Below, in pieces: positions 38,485 to 46,549 of a stretch of 64,000 bases of DNA. Every line of letters starts with the position of its first letter. The stretch's first letter is position 1. Below the pieces are notes generated by a model that did no database searches, had not been told where the DNA came from, and saw only the letters and a program-made list of their open reading frames with translations. A program made the translations under genes and the position numbers. Origin of the DNA: an uncultured Oscillospiraceae bacterium (lineage in GTDB: Bacteria > Bacillota > Clostridia > Oscillospirales > Oscillospiraceae); the NCBI GenBank assembly GCA_934565795.1, contig CAKTIM010000004.1, positions 73,313-137,312 of the forward strand, read 5' to 3'.

Positions 38485-39390
38485 CCGTAAGGGCGGATAC
38501 CAGCCGCCCGCAACCCAACGGTTTTGATAGCAGTAAATTGAATGGGAACAGGCAAAAATTTCTGAGTCCGTAGGGGTCGGCAACCTGCCGACCCTCAACC
38601 TGACGGTTTAGGAAGCAGTAACGAACAACGTATAACCTGCCGTATACATCCCCCCAAGCTTCCCTGTGGGGGAAGCTGTCGCCGCAGCGACTGAAGAGGG
38701 CACTCAGGTGATGGTTTCGAGAGAGACCCAACTAAAAAGGTAGAATGTTCAATACTTTGAGTCCGTAGGGGTGGTGCTCCGCGCAGCGAATCAGAATATC
38801 AATGATTGCCAGTGGCAATCATACAATTGATTCATCGGATATCAGCCGCCCGCAAGGTAACGAAAGTGAGCTGTATAAACGAACTGCTCAATCCCGGTAC
38901 ATGACGGGCGGCTGGTATCCGCCCCTACGGATTGGCGTGTACCATTCAACGCACCCTTAATAAAGAACGCACTGCGATAAGCCCTCTTCAGTCAGGCCTA
39001 CGGCCTGCCAGCTTCCCCCAAGGGAAGCTTTTGGAGGTAGCTGTCACCTGCTCCCATTCAACGAACTGCAGTCAAAACCACAACGCTGAGGGGCGACAAA
39101 TTGCCGCCCCCTACGGACTCAGAGACTTTTGGTAATATCCATTCAACTGACAGCTCAATTCCGCGACGTTGCGGGCGGCTGGTATCCGCCCCTACGGATT
39201 GGCGTGTACCATTCAACGCACCCTTAATAAAGAACGCACTGCGATAAGCCCTCTTCAGTCAGGCCTACGGCCTGCCAGCTTCCCCCAAGGGAAGCTTTGG
39301 CGGTAGCCGTTAGCTGGTTCCATTCAATGCACCGCTCTGTTTCGTTACGCTGCGGGTCGACAAATTGCCGACCCCTACGGACTCAGAATG
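38485..39390. repeat. Mosaic palindromic repeat array 5
   Basis: The longest array, about 900 bp with no gene. It holds R1, R2 and R3 units and the forward hairpin block. The reverse hairpin segment starting CGCACCCTTAATAAAGAACG and ending GCTTCCCCCAAGGGAAGCTT occurs twice (near 38948 and 39217) in almost identical copies with the R1 unit before it, so part of the array has been duplicated. Insert N copy 3 splits an R1 unit. Confidence 0.85.
38772..38835 (+). mobile_element. Nested insert N, copy 3, inside an R1 unit
   Basis: About 64 bp starting TGGTGCTCCGCGCAGCGAATC after GTAGGGG and ending TTGATTCAT, after which CGGATATCAGCCGCCCG completes the R1 hairpin. Other copies lie in a different host unit, so this shows independent insertion. 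Confidence 0.75.
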
Positions 39391-39470
39391 TTTTAATTTT
39401 CTCGCTTTTCCTGGAATATACGAATATTTCTACCCTTGATTCGCATCAATGGGGGAGCCGAGAAGGTCGC

Positions 39471-39562
39471 TGCGAATTCGCCTTGGTGCGTTCCAATGGG
39501 TATTCTGCGTACCGCCGGAAACCCCTCCGGCGCTGTTGCGCCGCCTCCCCTTTCAGGGGAGG
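39471..39562 (+). repeat. Repeat family C, copy 1
   Basis: About 90 bp containing AATTCGCCTTGGTGC, then TATTCTGCGTACCGC and an end of AGGGGAGGTT. The same blocks recur on the minus strand at 44277-44427. The right edge touches the -35 box of the ApbE gene. Confidence 0.6.
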
Positions 39563-39591
39563 TTGACAGGGGTTCTTCTGCCTGATAAAAT
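39563..39591 (+). promoter_or_regulatory. Promoter of the ApbE gene
   Basis: A perfect TTGACA at 39563, a 17-bp spacer and TAAAAT at 39586. The -10 box covers the ATG at 39590, which rules that codon out as the start. Confidence 0.8.
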
Positions 39592-39616
39592 GAGGGCAAA
39601 AGGAGCGCGATGGCTT

Positions 39617-40618
39617 ATGAGGCGGACGGGGGCGCTGCTGGTACTGCTGGCGCTGGTGCTGGCGGGGTGCGCGCCGGGGAAGCAGGTGTATGAGACTGTT
39701 TTCCTGGATGTGTTTGATACCGTTACCACACTGCGGGGATACGACGTTTCTCAGCAGGCGTTTCAGGCGCGGGCGGAGCAGGTGCACGGGGTGCTGCTGG
39801 AATACCATCAATTGTTTGATATCTATACGGATTTCCCCGGCGGGCTGAAGCAGGTCAATGACAATGCGGGCGTCCGCCCCGTGGCGGTGGAGCCTGCGGT
39901 GATCGAGCTGCTGAAGGAATGCCGGGAGGCGTACACCCTCACCCATGGGCGGGTCAATGCGGCCATGGGCAGTGTGCTTTCTCTGTGGCATGACGCCCGG
40001 GAGGCGGGACTGGCTGACTCGGAGCATGCGGCCCTGCCGGAGCGGGCCGCTCTGGAGGAGGCGGCGAAGCACACCTCCTTTGACACGGTGCAGCTGGACG
40101 AGGAAGCGGGCACGGTATACCTGGCCGATCCCGCCCAGCGGCTGGACGTGGGGGCCATTGCCAAGGGCTGGGCGGCCCAGCGGGCGGCCCAGTTGCTGCC
40201 GGAGGGCTATCTATTGAATGTGGGCGGCAACGTGTGCGCCCGGGGGAGCAAGCCGGATGGCAGCGGGTGGAGCATCGCCGTCCAATCCCCGGAAGCAGGA
40301 GCTGAGCATCTGTGCGTCCTCACCCTCTCGAATCAATGCCTGGTCACCAGCGGGGATTATCAGCGCAGCTACACCGTGGACGGGAAGCGCTATCACCACA
40401 TCATCGACCCGGATACCCTGAGCCCCGCCGAGCTTTGGCGCAGCGTCAGCGTCCTGGCTCAGGACGCCACCCTGGCGGACTGCCTGTCCACCGCTCTGTT
40501 CCTGCTCCCGCTGGAGGAGGGGAAGGCCCTGGCCGCCCAATGCGGCGCGGAGGCCATGTGGGTGGATGCCAGCCTGAACGTCACCCAAACCCCCGGCTTT
40601 GCCGCCGCCGTACAGTAA
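39617..40618 (+). CDS. apbE: FAD:protein FMN transferase (ApbE), lipoprotein
   Basis: The protein has 333 residues. A lipoprotein signal (MRRTGALLVLLALVLAGC) anchors it outside the membrane. It attaches FMN to Thr or Ser of flavoproteins such as RnfG/NqrC subunits. Family motifs include VFDTVTTLRGY, LDVGAIAKGWAAQRA, LLNVGGNVCARGSKPDG and the metal-binding YHHIIDPDTL and AQDATLADCLSTALF. ATG 39617 was chosen because AAGGAG is 11 nt upstream and the alternative ATG 39590 lies inside the promoter. The leader is only about 20 nt. No flavoprotein target gene is adjacent. Confidence 0.94.
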   Translation: MRRTGALLVLLALVLAGCAPGKQVYETVFLDVFDTVTTLRGYDVSQQAFQARAEQVHGVLLEYHQLFDIYTDFPGGLKQVNDNAGVRPVAVEPAVIELLKECREAYTLTHGRVNAAMGSVLSLWHDAREAGLADSEHAALPERAALEEAAKHTSFDTVQLDEEAGTVYLADPAQRLDVGAIAKGWAAQRAAQLLPEGYLLNVGGNVCARGSKPDGSGWSIAVQSPEAGAEHLCVLTLSNQCLVTSGDYQRSYTVDGKRYHHIIDPDTLSPAELWRSVSVLAQDATLADCLSTALFLLPLEEGKALAAQCGAEAMWVDASLNVTQTPGFAAAVQ

Positions 40619-40622
40619 AACG

Positions 40623-40663
40623 CCCCCGATGCAGCACAAAAGCCGCATCGGGGGATTCTTTCC
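40623..40663. terminator. Bidirectional terminator between apbE and the Ig-like lipoprotein gene
   Basis: CCCCCGATGC pairs with GCATCGGGGG around a 12-base loop, followed by ATTCTTT. Confidence 0.8.
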
Positions 40664-40666
40664 GCA

Positions 40667-41701
40667 CTACGCGATCAGGCACAGGTCGGGGAGGCACACG
40701 GCGTCACGCCAGCTGTTGATGAAGGTCATGGCCGCCTTTTCCTCCATGGCGCTGTCCCCTGCCATCAGGGCCGGATCGCCGTATTGGTTGGAGGTGGTGA
40801 AGTAGTAGGCCAGAGCCGTGGCGGAGCCGTCGGCCAGGGTGTCCGTGGTGTACAGCCCGTTCAGGAACCGCAGCACGCCCCCGGAATACTGCATCACGCT
40901 GTAGCAGGTGCTTGCCGCGCTGTTGGAGCCTTCCAGGAAGAGCTTCCCATCGTTCATCAGATACAGCCGGGCGCGGACGGTGGAGCGGGAGACGCTCACC
41001 AGCGCGCCGTTCTGGATGGTGAAGATTTCAAACAAAAACGGATCCTGGGGGATGTCATAGCCGATACCGGCGATAATCAGCTCGTTGGTACCGTCCCCGT
41101 CCAGATCCTGGGTGGCGTAGCCCACGTGGGCGGCGTAGAGGATCATTTCGCTGACGTCGTACTGATAGGGCACGCCGCTGCCTTCATCCTTGTGGGTCAG
41201 GGCGGTGCGGTATTTCTCAATCACTGCGTCATAGGCCCCCTGGCTCTGGGTCACGGTGATCAGCGCCGCCTGACTGGTGACCGAGCCGCCGGGGCCGTCG
41301 AACCGGGCCTGGGCAGACCAGCCGTTGAGGGACAGCGGTACATTCTCCAGCGCCACCGTGTCCTCCTTGGAGATATCCAGCACCAGGCCGGGGTGCATGG
41401 TCATGGTGTCCGTGACGGAGTACGCCGTCCCCTCCGGGGACAGGAACTCCCAGGTCAGGATGCTCGCCCCCTCCGCGTGGGCCACGAACCAGGTCTTTCC
41501 GCCGGGAGAAAGCTTCTCCCCGGTGGGATCCTTGGTCACCACCGGCGGCTGGGCCGGGGCGTCCGTCGCCTCCGTGGGCGGCTGGGTCGTCTCCGTCACT
41601 GGCTCTGCGGTGGCCTCCGGCGCTGTAGTCTCCGGCACGGCTGTGGAGGCGCACCCGCACAGCAGCACTGCCGACAGCAGCGCGGCAATCCATTTTTTCA
41701 A
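40667..41701 (-). CDS. Lipoprotein with an Ig-like domain and a VCBS/FG-GAP-like segment
   Basis: The protein has 344 residues. The lipobox is LLCGC, then a Thr/Pro/Glu linker (PETTAPEATAEPVTETTQ). Residues 52-150 form a beta-rich domain that clearly resembles the first Ig-like domain of the large surface protein at 61441-62997: both open with PVVTK-PT and share a PGLV and a W-(S/R)-(A/V)-(Q/R)-A-(R/E)-F pattern. Residues 165-340 contain YATQDLDGDGTNELIIAG, the calcium-binding type seen in FG-GAP/VCBS repeats. The start is TTG 41701, set by AAGGAG. Function unknown; probably a surface protein. Confidence 0.8.
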   Translation of the reverse strand: MKKWIAALLSAVLLCGCASTAVPETTAPEATAEPVTETTQPPTEATDAPAQPPVVTKDPTGEKLSPGGKTWFVAHAEGASILTWEFLSPEGTAYSVTDTMTMHPGLVLDISKEDTVALENVPLSLNGWSAQARFDGPGGSVTSQAALITVTQSQGAYDAVIEKYRTALTHKDEGSGVPYQYDVSEMILYAAHVGYATQDLDGDGTNELIIAGIGYDIPQDPFLFEIFTIQNGALVSVSRSTVRARLYLMNDGKLFLEGSNSAASTCYSVMQYSGGVLRFLNGLYTTDTLADGSATALAYYFTTSNQYGDPALMAGDSAMEEKAAMTFINSWRDAVCLPDLCLIA

Positions 41702-41748
41702 TCCGATCCACTCCTTTTCCGAGCCAGAGGCCCGGAAGAAAAATCAAA

Positions 41749-41910
41749 GGAGCCTCTGATTAAATCGGCAAGAGCTGGCAGCGAGGGATTTTGTTCTCAG
41801 GCAAGGGATGGAAAATGGAGGAATACTGTATGTATTTCCCATTTTTCATCCCGCAGCATGAGGGCAAAAGGCCCGCTGTCCAGCCGCAGACGATTTATTC
41901 AGAGGTTCCT
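41749..41910. mobile_element. MITE-like element, family B copy 3
   Basis: 162 bp with terminal inverted repeats (GGAGCCTCTGATTAAATCGG and GATTTATTCAGAGGTTCC) and the central palindrome (AAAATGGAGGAATACTG facing TATTTCCCATTTTTC). No coding content. Confidence 0.8.
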
Positions 41911-41950
41911 ACTCCAGGGGAGCGGGAAATCCCACTCCCCTGGGGCTATA

Positions 41951-42640
41951 TCAATCCTTTGCCTTGGGGTATTCGTTGCACAGCAGGCGGTAGGGCGGCT
42001 CGTCCTCCTCGATGGTGGGGAAGCGGCCCACGGGGGGATTAAAGCGGTTGTCCGTGTTGTCGTCGTTGCACTGGCTGACCTCGCCCAGCAACACCGGGCC
42101 GGTGCCCTCCTCCACGGAGAAGTCGTGATACAAATACTGCTGCACATGGATGCTCTCACCGGGGGTCAGACGGATCTGCGTTCCGGCGGGCACGGTGTAG
42201 GTGCGGCCGTCGGTATGGACGGTGACGTCGCTCTTGTAGTCGATCTCTTCGTCGGGAAGGCTGTTATATACCCGGATCAGCACGTTTCCGCCGCCCCGGT
42301 TGATGATATCCTCGGTCTTGTACCAGTGGAAATGGTTGGGGGCGTACTGCCCCTCCTTCAGGTACAGCAGCTTCTCGGCGTAGACCTTGGGGTACTTGTC
42401 CGCCATCTTGCGGTTGCCGTTGCGGATGGTGATAAGGGAGAAGCCGAACTTATCGAAATTGCCCATGCCGTAGTCGGTGATGTCCCAGCCCAGCATGCAG
42501 TCGCGCACCTCGTCGTACTCGTGGCCGATGCTCTGCCACTGCTCCGGGGTGAAATTGCAGAAGGGAGGCAGGTAGCAGCAGTGCTTGGCGCACATGGCCT
42601 CCAGCTCCTTCAGCGCCTTGTTGATTTCGGAACGCTTCAT
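41951..42640 (-). CDS. D-lyxose ketol-isomerase family protein
   Basis: The 229-residue protein is a cupin-fold sugar isomerase like the D-lyxose/D-mannose isomerases that convert lyxose to xylulose or mannose to fructose. The metal-site region NHFHWYKTEDIINRGGG and the later LTPGESIHVQQYLYHDF supply the expected His and Glu ligands. ATG 42640 has AAAGGGG upstream, and it has its own promoter at 42678-42705. It is the last of three sugar or cofactor genes on this strand. The exact sugar is inferred from the family. Confidence 0.9.
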   Translation of the reverse strand: MKRSEINKALKELEAMCAKHCCYLPPFCNFTPEQWQSIGHEYDEVRDCMLGWDITDYGMGNFDKFGFSLITIRNGNRKMADKYPKVYAEKLLYLKEGQYAPNHFHWYKTEDIINRGGGNVLIRVYNSLPDEEIDYKSDVTVHTDGRTYTVPAGTQIRLTPGESIHVQQYLYHDFSVEEGTGPVLLGEVSQCNDDNTDNRFNPPVGRFPTIEEDEPPYRLLCNEYPKAKD

Positions 42641-42677
42641 AAAAGGAAACCCCTTTCATTTTTTTATTTACAAAAAT

Positions 42678-42705
42678 ATTATACCTGATTTTTGGGGAAA
42701 CGCAA
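42678..42705 (-). promoter_or_regulatory. Promoter of the lyxose isomerase-like gene
   Basis: On the minus strand, TTGCGT (42705-42700), a 16-bp spacer and a perfect TATAAT (42683-42678). Confidence 0.6.
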
Positions 42706-42727
42706 GAGAAAAGTGAACATCCGCCCT

Positions 42728-43366
42728 TTATTCCGGCACATACTCCGGCAGCGGCGTCTGGGTCTGCCACAGCGCCAGCAGAGTGCCGGAGGCTGCCGTG
42801 ACGCTGGCGGCCCTGCCCTCAAAGTGATTGCTGACGCCCAGGGGGAAGTCGGCGGTGAGGCGCACCCCTTCCGCCTCGTAATGCAGCCCCCGGATGGTCA
42901 CGCCCAGGGCATCCGCCCCCAGGCAGAACAGGGAAAAATCCCCCCGCAGCCCGGCGGGAAGCCGCAGCGTGCCGCCCCGGAAGGCGCAGGCCAGGTATTC
43001 CCGGCCCACCAGAAAGCCAAACGCTCCATGGGAGGCCAGATATCCCAGGGTTTGGAAATTTGCCACGGTATGATCCAGCCGTTTCCCGTCCAGCCCGCCG
43101 TAGAGCACAAAGCGCCGGTAGCCCAATTCCAGCCCCCGCTTTACCGCCAGCATGGAATCGGTGTCGTCCTTCTCCACCGGGAACACCGCGCTGCCCTGGG
43201 GCACGTAGCCCAGGGAGTCAAAGTCGCCGATGATCTCCTGGGGAGTGATGCACAGCTTCTGGGTGTGGACAAGGCCGCCGTCGGCGGCAATGACGTGATC
43301 CTCCGGCTGAATCGGCTCGATCAAATTATCAAACTCTGCCGCGCCGAAGATGATGCAGCTGGCCAT
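42728..43366 (-). CDS. thiN: Thiamine pyrophosphokinase
   Basis: The protein has 212 residues. The enzyme makes thiamine diphosphate from thiamine and ATP. Key motifs are VIAADGGLVHTQK, EIIGDFDSLGYVP, KDDTDSMLAVKRGLELGY and YGGLDGKRLDHTVANFQTL, as in the TPK catalytic domain, with a beta-sandwich thiamine-binding end (LGVSNHFEGRAASVTAASG). It starts 3 nt after the stop of the epimerase-like gene, so it is cotranscribed with it. Confidence 0.93.
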   Translation of the reverse strand: MASCIIFGAAEFDNLIEPIQPEDHVIAADGGLVHTQKLCITPQEIIGDFDSLGYVPQGSAVFPVEKDDTDSMLAVKRGLELGYRRFVLYGGLDGKRLDHTVANFQTLGYLASHGAFGFLVGREYLACAFRGGTLRLPAGLRGDFSLFCLGADALGVTIRGLHYEAEGVRLTADFPLGVSNHFEGRAASVTAASGTLLALWQTQTPLPEYVPE

Positions 43367-43369
43367 ATA

Positions 43370-44257
43370 TCAGCGGACGAACCGGGTGGTCAGGGTGGTG
43401 CTCCATTCCTCGCCGGGGGCGAGGATGGCGGCGGCGGGCTTCTTCATCCAGTCGGTGCCACTGCCTTCCATGCTGGGCAGGCTGTTCCACGGCTCGATGC
43501 ACACGAACTGGGGCACGCCCGGCTTGCTCCAGAGCAGGGTATAGGGGAAATCCTTGATGCTGCACACCACGGCCCGGCCGGTGTCCTTTTCGTAAATGCC
43601 CAGGGTATCGGAGCTGAGGTTGGTCATGCAGTGGCTGTCTGCTGCAAAGAGCGCCTCGTCGATGGGAATGCGGTCGATGTTGTCGCCCAGGTAGTAGCAG
43701 CTGCCGTGAAGCAGCCCCAGGGGCTGGGTGCCCAGGCACAGGGGGGACTCCATCCTGTCAAACCGCAGCTCGTAGTCGGCGTAAGTATGCCGGGCGTCAA
43801 AGGGAATGGCAAAGGCGGGGTGGAAGCCGATGCCAAAGGGCATGACCTCCCCGTCCCGGTTCTTCACCGTCAGGGTGTGATGCAGCTTGTCACCCTCCAG
43901 CGCAAAGGTGGAGGTCAGCCGGAACTCATAGGGAAAATGGGCCAGCGTCTCCGGGTTGCTGTGCAGTTCCAGCTCCAGGGTGGTAGCCGTCTGACGCACC
44001 CAGTCATGCTCCATCAGCCGGGCAAACCCATGCTGGCCGGAGGGGTAGTCCTGCCCCTTGGCATGAATGGTGCCATCCACCACCTTCCCGGCGTGGGGGA
44101 ACAGAATGGGCGCATGATAGCCCCACACATTGCTGTCCGCCTGCCACATATGCTCCACCCCGTCACACTTGCGCACCACACTCTTCACCTGCGCGCCCCA
44201 GGTGGTAACGGTTACTCTCAAAAATTCATTTTCAATGGTATATTCCTGAAAATCCAT
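43370..44257 (-). CDS. Aldose 1-epimerase family protein
   Basis: The protein has 295 residues and is a galactose mutarotase-like beta-sandwich enzyme (YIENEFLRVTVTTWGAQVKS type start). FPHAGKVVDGTIHAKGQ, SGQHGFARLMEHDW (His of the active site) and GFHPAF (second His) match the aldose 1-epimerase family, in the LacX/YihR-like branch. It interconverts sugar anomers. ATG 44257 is set by AAGGAG; the longer frame to 44506 runs into repeat C and is rejected. It leads the epimerase-thiN pair. Confidence 0.9.
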   Translation of the reverse strand: MDFQEYTIENEFLRVTVTTWGAQVKSVVRKCDGVEHMWQADSNVWGYHAPILFPHAGKVVDGTIHAKGQDYPSGQHGFARLMEHDWVRQTATTLELELHSNPETLAHFPYEFRLTSTFALEGDKLHHTLTVKNRDGEVMPFGIGFHPAFAIPFDARHTYADYELRFDRMESPLCLGTQPLGLLHGSCYYLGDNIDRIPIDEALFAADSHCMTNLSSDTLGIYEKDTGRAVVCSIKDFPYTLLWSKPGVPQFVCIEPWNSLPSMEGSGTDWMKKPAAAILAPGEEWSTTLTTRFVR

Positions 44258-44276
44258 ATTTTTCTCCTTTACAAAG

Positions 44277-44427
44277 TTATAATCCAAACCTCCCCTGGAA
44301 GGTTTAGCAGGTGTAGCCGTCCTTGACGGCGTACAGCTGCTTAATGCAAAGCTGAGGCGGCGCATCGCGCCGGAGGGGTCAGCCGCGGTACACAGAATAC
44401 CAATCGGAATGCACCAAGGCGAATTCG
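44277..44427 (-). repeat. Repeat family C, copy 2
   Basis: On the minus strand it carries GAATTCGCCTTGGTGC, TATTCTGTGTACCGC, a segment ending GCTAAACC and AGGGGAGGTT, matching copy 1 with an additional middle piece. Copy 3 near 45117 has the same middle piece. Confidence 0.6.
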
Positions 44428-44444
44428 TACAGGCCCTTGCTCCC

Positions 44445-45116
44445 CCCTTTGGGGGTGGTGCTTCGCGCAGCGAATCAAGATAGCAATGATTGCCAGTGGC
44501 AATCATACCTTAATTCATTAGCTGGCAGCCCGTAGGTCTGACTGAAGAGGGCCTACCGCAGTTGGTTCTTTATTAAGGGTGCGTTGAATGGCAAGCACTT
44601 CCCGTAGGGGTGGATATCAGCCGCCCGCAACGTCACGGAATTGAGCTGTCAGTTGAATGAACATTACCAAAAGTTCCTGAGTTCGTAGGGGGCGGCAATT
44701 TGTCGCCCCGCCACTTAATGAAACAGAGTGGAATGTTGAATGGGAGCAGCTGACGCTACTTCCAAAAGCTTCCCTCGGGGGAAGCTGGCAGCCCGCAGGG
44801 CTGACTGAAGAGGGCTTACCGCACGTGGTTCTTTATTAAGGGTAGATTGAATGGTACGCACCCATCCGTAGGGGCAGATACCAGCCGCCCGAAAGGTAAC
44901 GAACGTGAGCTGTATAGACGAACTGCTCAATCCCGGTACATGGCGGGGCGACAAATTGCCGCCCCCTACGGACTCAGAAGAATTTTACTGCTATCAAAAC
45001 CGATAGGTTTCGGGCGGCTGATATCCGCCCCTACGGACTCAGAATGTTTGGCATTCTACCTTTTTAGTTGGGTCTCTCTCAAAACCATAAGCTGAGTGCC
45101 CTCTTCAGCCGCTGCG
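44445..45116. repeat. Mosaic palindromic repeat array 6
   Basis: This gap has no gene. It holds R1 units (about 44606 damaged, 44868, 45011 inverted), R3 units (about 44685, 44943), hairpin blocks in both orientations and insert N copy 4. Family C fragments flank it on both sides, as if the two families target each other. Confidence 0.83.
44456..44521 (+). mobile_element. Nested insert N, copy 4
   Basis: About 66 bp after a GGGGG run, starting TGGTGCTTCGCGCAGCGAATC and ending AATTCATTAG, with TGATTGCC and GGCAATCA arms. Confidence 0.7.
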
Positions 45117-45190
45117 GCGGCAGCTCAGCTTTGCATTAAGCAGCTGTATACCATTCTTCGAATGGCTACACCTGCTAAACCTTTCAGGGG
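45117..45190 (+). repeat. Repeat family C, copy 3 (partial)
   Basis: Contains CAGCTTTGCATTAAGCAGCT, GGCTACACCTGCTAAACC and TTTCAGGGG, the middle and right end of family C, joined directly to array 6. Confidence 0.55.
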
Positions 45191-45230
45191 CGCTTTGATG
45201 CTCCCCCCGGCGAGGAAATTAAGGTTTACA

Positions 45231-46055
45231 TTACTTCACCAGGAAGTAGATCAGCACCACCGCGCCCAGAATGATGCGGTAGACGCCGAAGGCGCTGAAG
45301 GAGTGCCGCCGGACGTAGGACATCAGGCCCTTGATAACTAGTAAGCTGACGATGTACGAAACGGTGCAGCCCACCAGCAGGATCAGCAGCTCCATGGCCC
45401 CGAAGTCCACCCCGGACAGGAAGAACTTCAGCAGCTTGATGCCGCTGGCCCCCAGCATGGTGGGAATGGCCATGAAGAAGCTGAATTCCGCCGCCGCGCC
45501 CCTGGAAACACCGGCCAGAATACCGCCCAGAATGGTAGAGCCGGAGCGGGAGGTGCCGGGCACCAGGCTCAGGCACTGGCTCAGGCCGATGACCATGGCG
45601 GTGGGCAGGGTGATGTCGTGAACGTCGTGCACCCGAATCTCCCGGTGTTCATTGCGCCGCTCCACCAGAATAAAGGCCACGCCGTAGGCGATCAGGGCAA
45701 TGGATACCACGATCCCGTTGTGCAGATGGGCATCCATCCAGTCGTCAAACAGCACCCCCACAATGCCGGAGGGGATGATGGCCGCAATCACCTTGAACCA
45801 CAGGCTCCAGGTCTGCTTCTTCTGCTGCTCGCTCTTCCCGCTGTCAAAGGGGTTGAGCTTGCGGAAGAACAGCGCACACACCGCCAGAATGGCGCCCAGC
45901 TGGATCACCACATCAAACATGCTCTGAAATTCGTCGCTGACGTTCAGATTAATAAATTCATTCAGCAGGATCAGATGCCCGGTGGAGGAAACCGGCAGCC
46001 ATTCCGTAATCCCCTCCACAATACCAAAGAGCACCGCCTTTAATACTTCAATCAT
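45231..46055 (-). CDS. uppP: Undecaprenyl-diphosphatase (UppP/BacA)
   Basis: This 274-residue membrane protein recycles the lipid carrier undecaprenyl phosphate for cell-wall synthesis and can confer bacitracin tolerance. Both catalytic motifs are present: GIVEGITEWLPVSSTGHLIL at residues 10-29 and LVPGTSRSGSTI near 165, with about eight membrane segments. ATG 46055 has a modest AAAGGG site and lies 45 bp from a good promoter. It is transcribed alone; the 3' end lies just beyond repeat family C. Confidence 0.96.
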   Translation of the reverse strand: MIEVLKAVLFGIVEGITEWLPVSSTGHLILLNEFINLNVSDEFQSMFDVVIQLGAILAVCALFFRKLNPFDSGKSEQQKKQTWSLWFKVIAAIIPSGIVGVLFDDWMDAHLHNGIVVSIALIAYGVAFILVERRNEHREIRVHDVHDITLPTAMVIGLSQCLSLVPGTSRSGSTILGGILAGVSRGAAAEFSFFMAIPTMLGASGIKLLKFFLSGVDFGAMELLILLVGCTVSYIVSLLVIKGLMSYVRRHSFSAFGVYRIILGAVVLIYFLVK

Positions 46056-46100
46056 ATCCCTTTTTTCTCCTTCCCCGGCACCGCCGGATTTGCTCCCCCT

Positions 46101-46129
46101 ATCATACAAGAATTACCTGCACATTTCAA
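46101..46129 (-). promoter_or_regulatory. Promoter of uppP
   Basis: On the minus strand, TTGAAA (46129-46124), a 17-bp spacer and TATGAT (46106-46101). Confidence 0.72.
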
Positions 46130-46164
46130 TATCCTTTTGCGTTTAAGATGCAAACGGCAAAGCA

Positions 46165-46255
46165 TCCCTACGGGCGGGAGCGCCTGCCATGCAATGCACT
46201 GCTATCAAAACTGCAAGATTGTGGGTTGGCAGGTTGCCAATCCCTACGGAATTAT
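46165..46255. repeat. Mosaic palindromic repeat fragment 7
   Basis: A short piece with R1-like and R2-like units (GGTTGGCAGGTTGCCAATCC) and the spacer ACTGCTATCAAAACTGCAAG common to other arrays. It directly precedes the GH43 remnant. Confidence 0.65.
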
Positions 46256-46270
46256 CTTTTAGGAGAGAAG

Positions 46271-46495
46271 ATGAAGCTCTTTGCCCCGGACGCGGTACAT
46301 GGGCCGGATGGGCGGTACCACCTGTACGATTCCATGAACGCCTCCAGCTTGGTAAGCGTGGCTGTGTGCGATCGCCCATGGGGGCTTCCAGTTCTATGAT
46401 TTCGTCCGCCGCCGTCTCTTTCCTGGCCCTGACCGACACCCATGCCCTCTATTTCGCCTACACCGGTACCATGGACTTCTGGGATTTTACTTTGG
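46271..46495 (+). pseudogene. Remnant of a GH43-CBM6 glycoside hydrolase
   Basis: After AGGAGAG, ATG 46271 reads KLFAPDAVHGPDGRYHLYDS and VSVAVCDRPWG, which looks like the N-terminus of a GH43 arabinanase/xylosidase-type enzyme. A +1 shift then gives GFQFYDFVRR, the expected continuation. In a third frame, HALYFAYTGTMDFWDFTL resembles the end of a CBM6 domain. Start and end survive with a large internal deletion and at least two frame changes, so no active enzyme is made. The assignment is by eye and moderate in strength. Confidence 0.55.
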
Positions 46496-46507
46496 TACAA
46501 AACAGCG

Positions 46508-46540
46508 AACCGGCGTGGCCGCAAGAGCCATGCCGGTTTC
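46508..46540. terminator. Hairpin between the GH43 remnant and the two-domain secreted protein gene
   Basis: AACCGGCGTGGC pairs with GCCATGCCGGTT with one mismatch and a TTT end. It lies just past the stop of the minus-strand gene and could end it. Confidence 0.5.
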
Positions 46541-46549
46541 ACGATACAC

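Noticed and set aside
39590..39592. ATG 39590 as the ApbE start
   Set aside because: It lies within the -10 box of the best promoter, so the transcript would not contain it.
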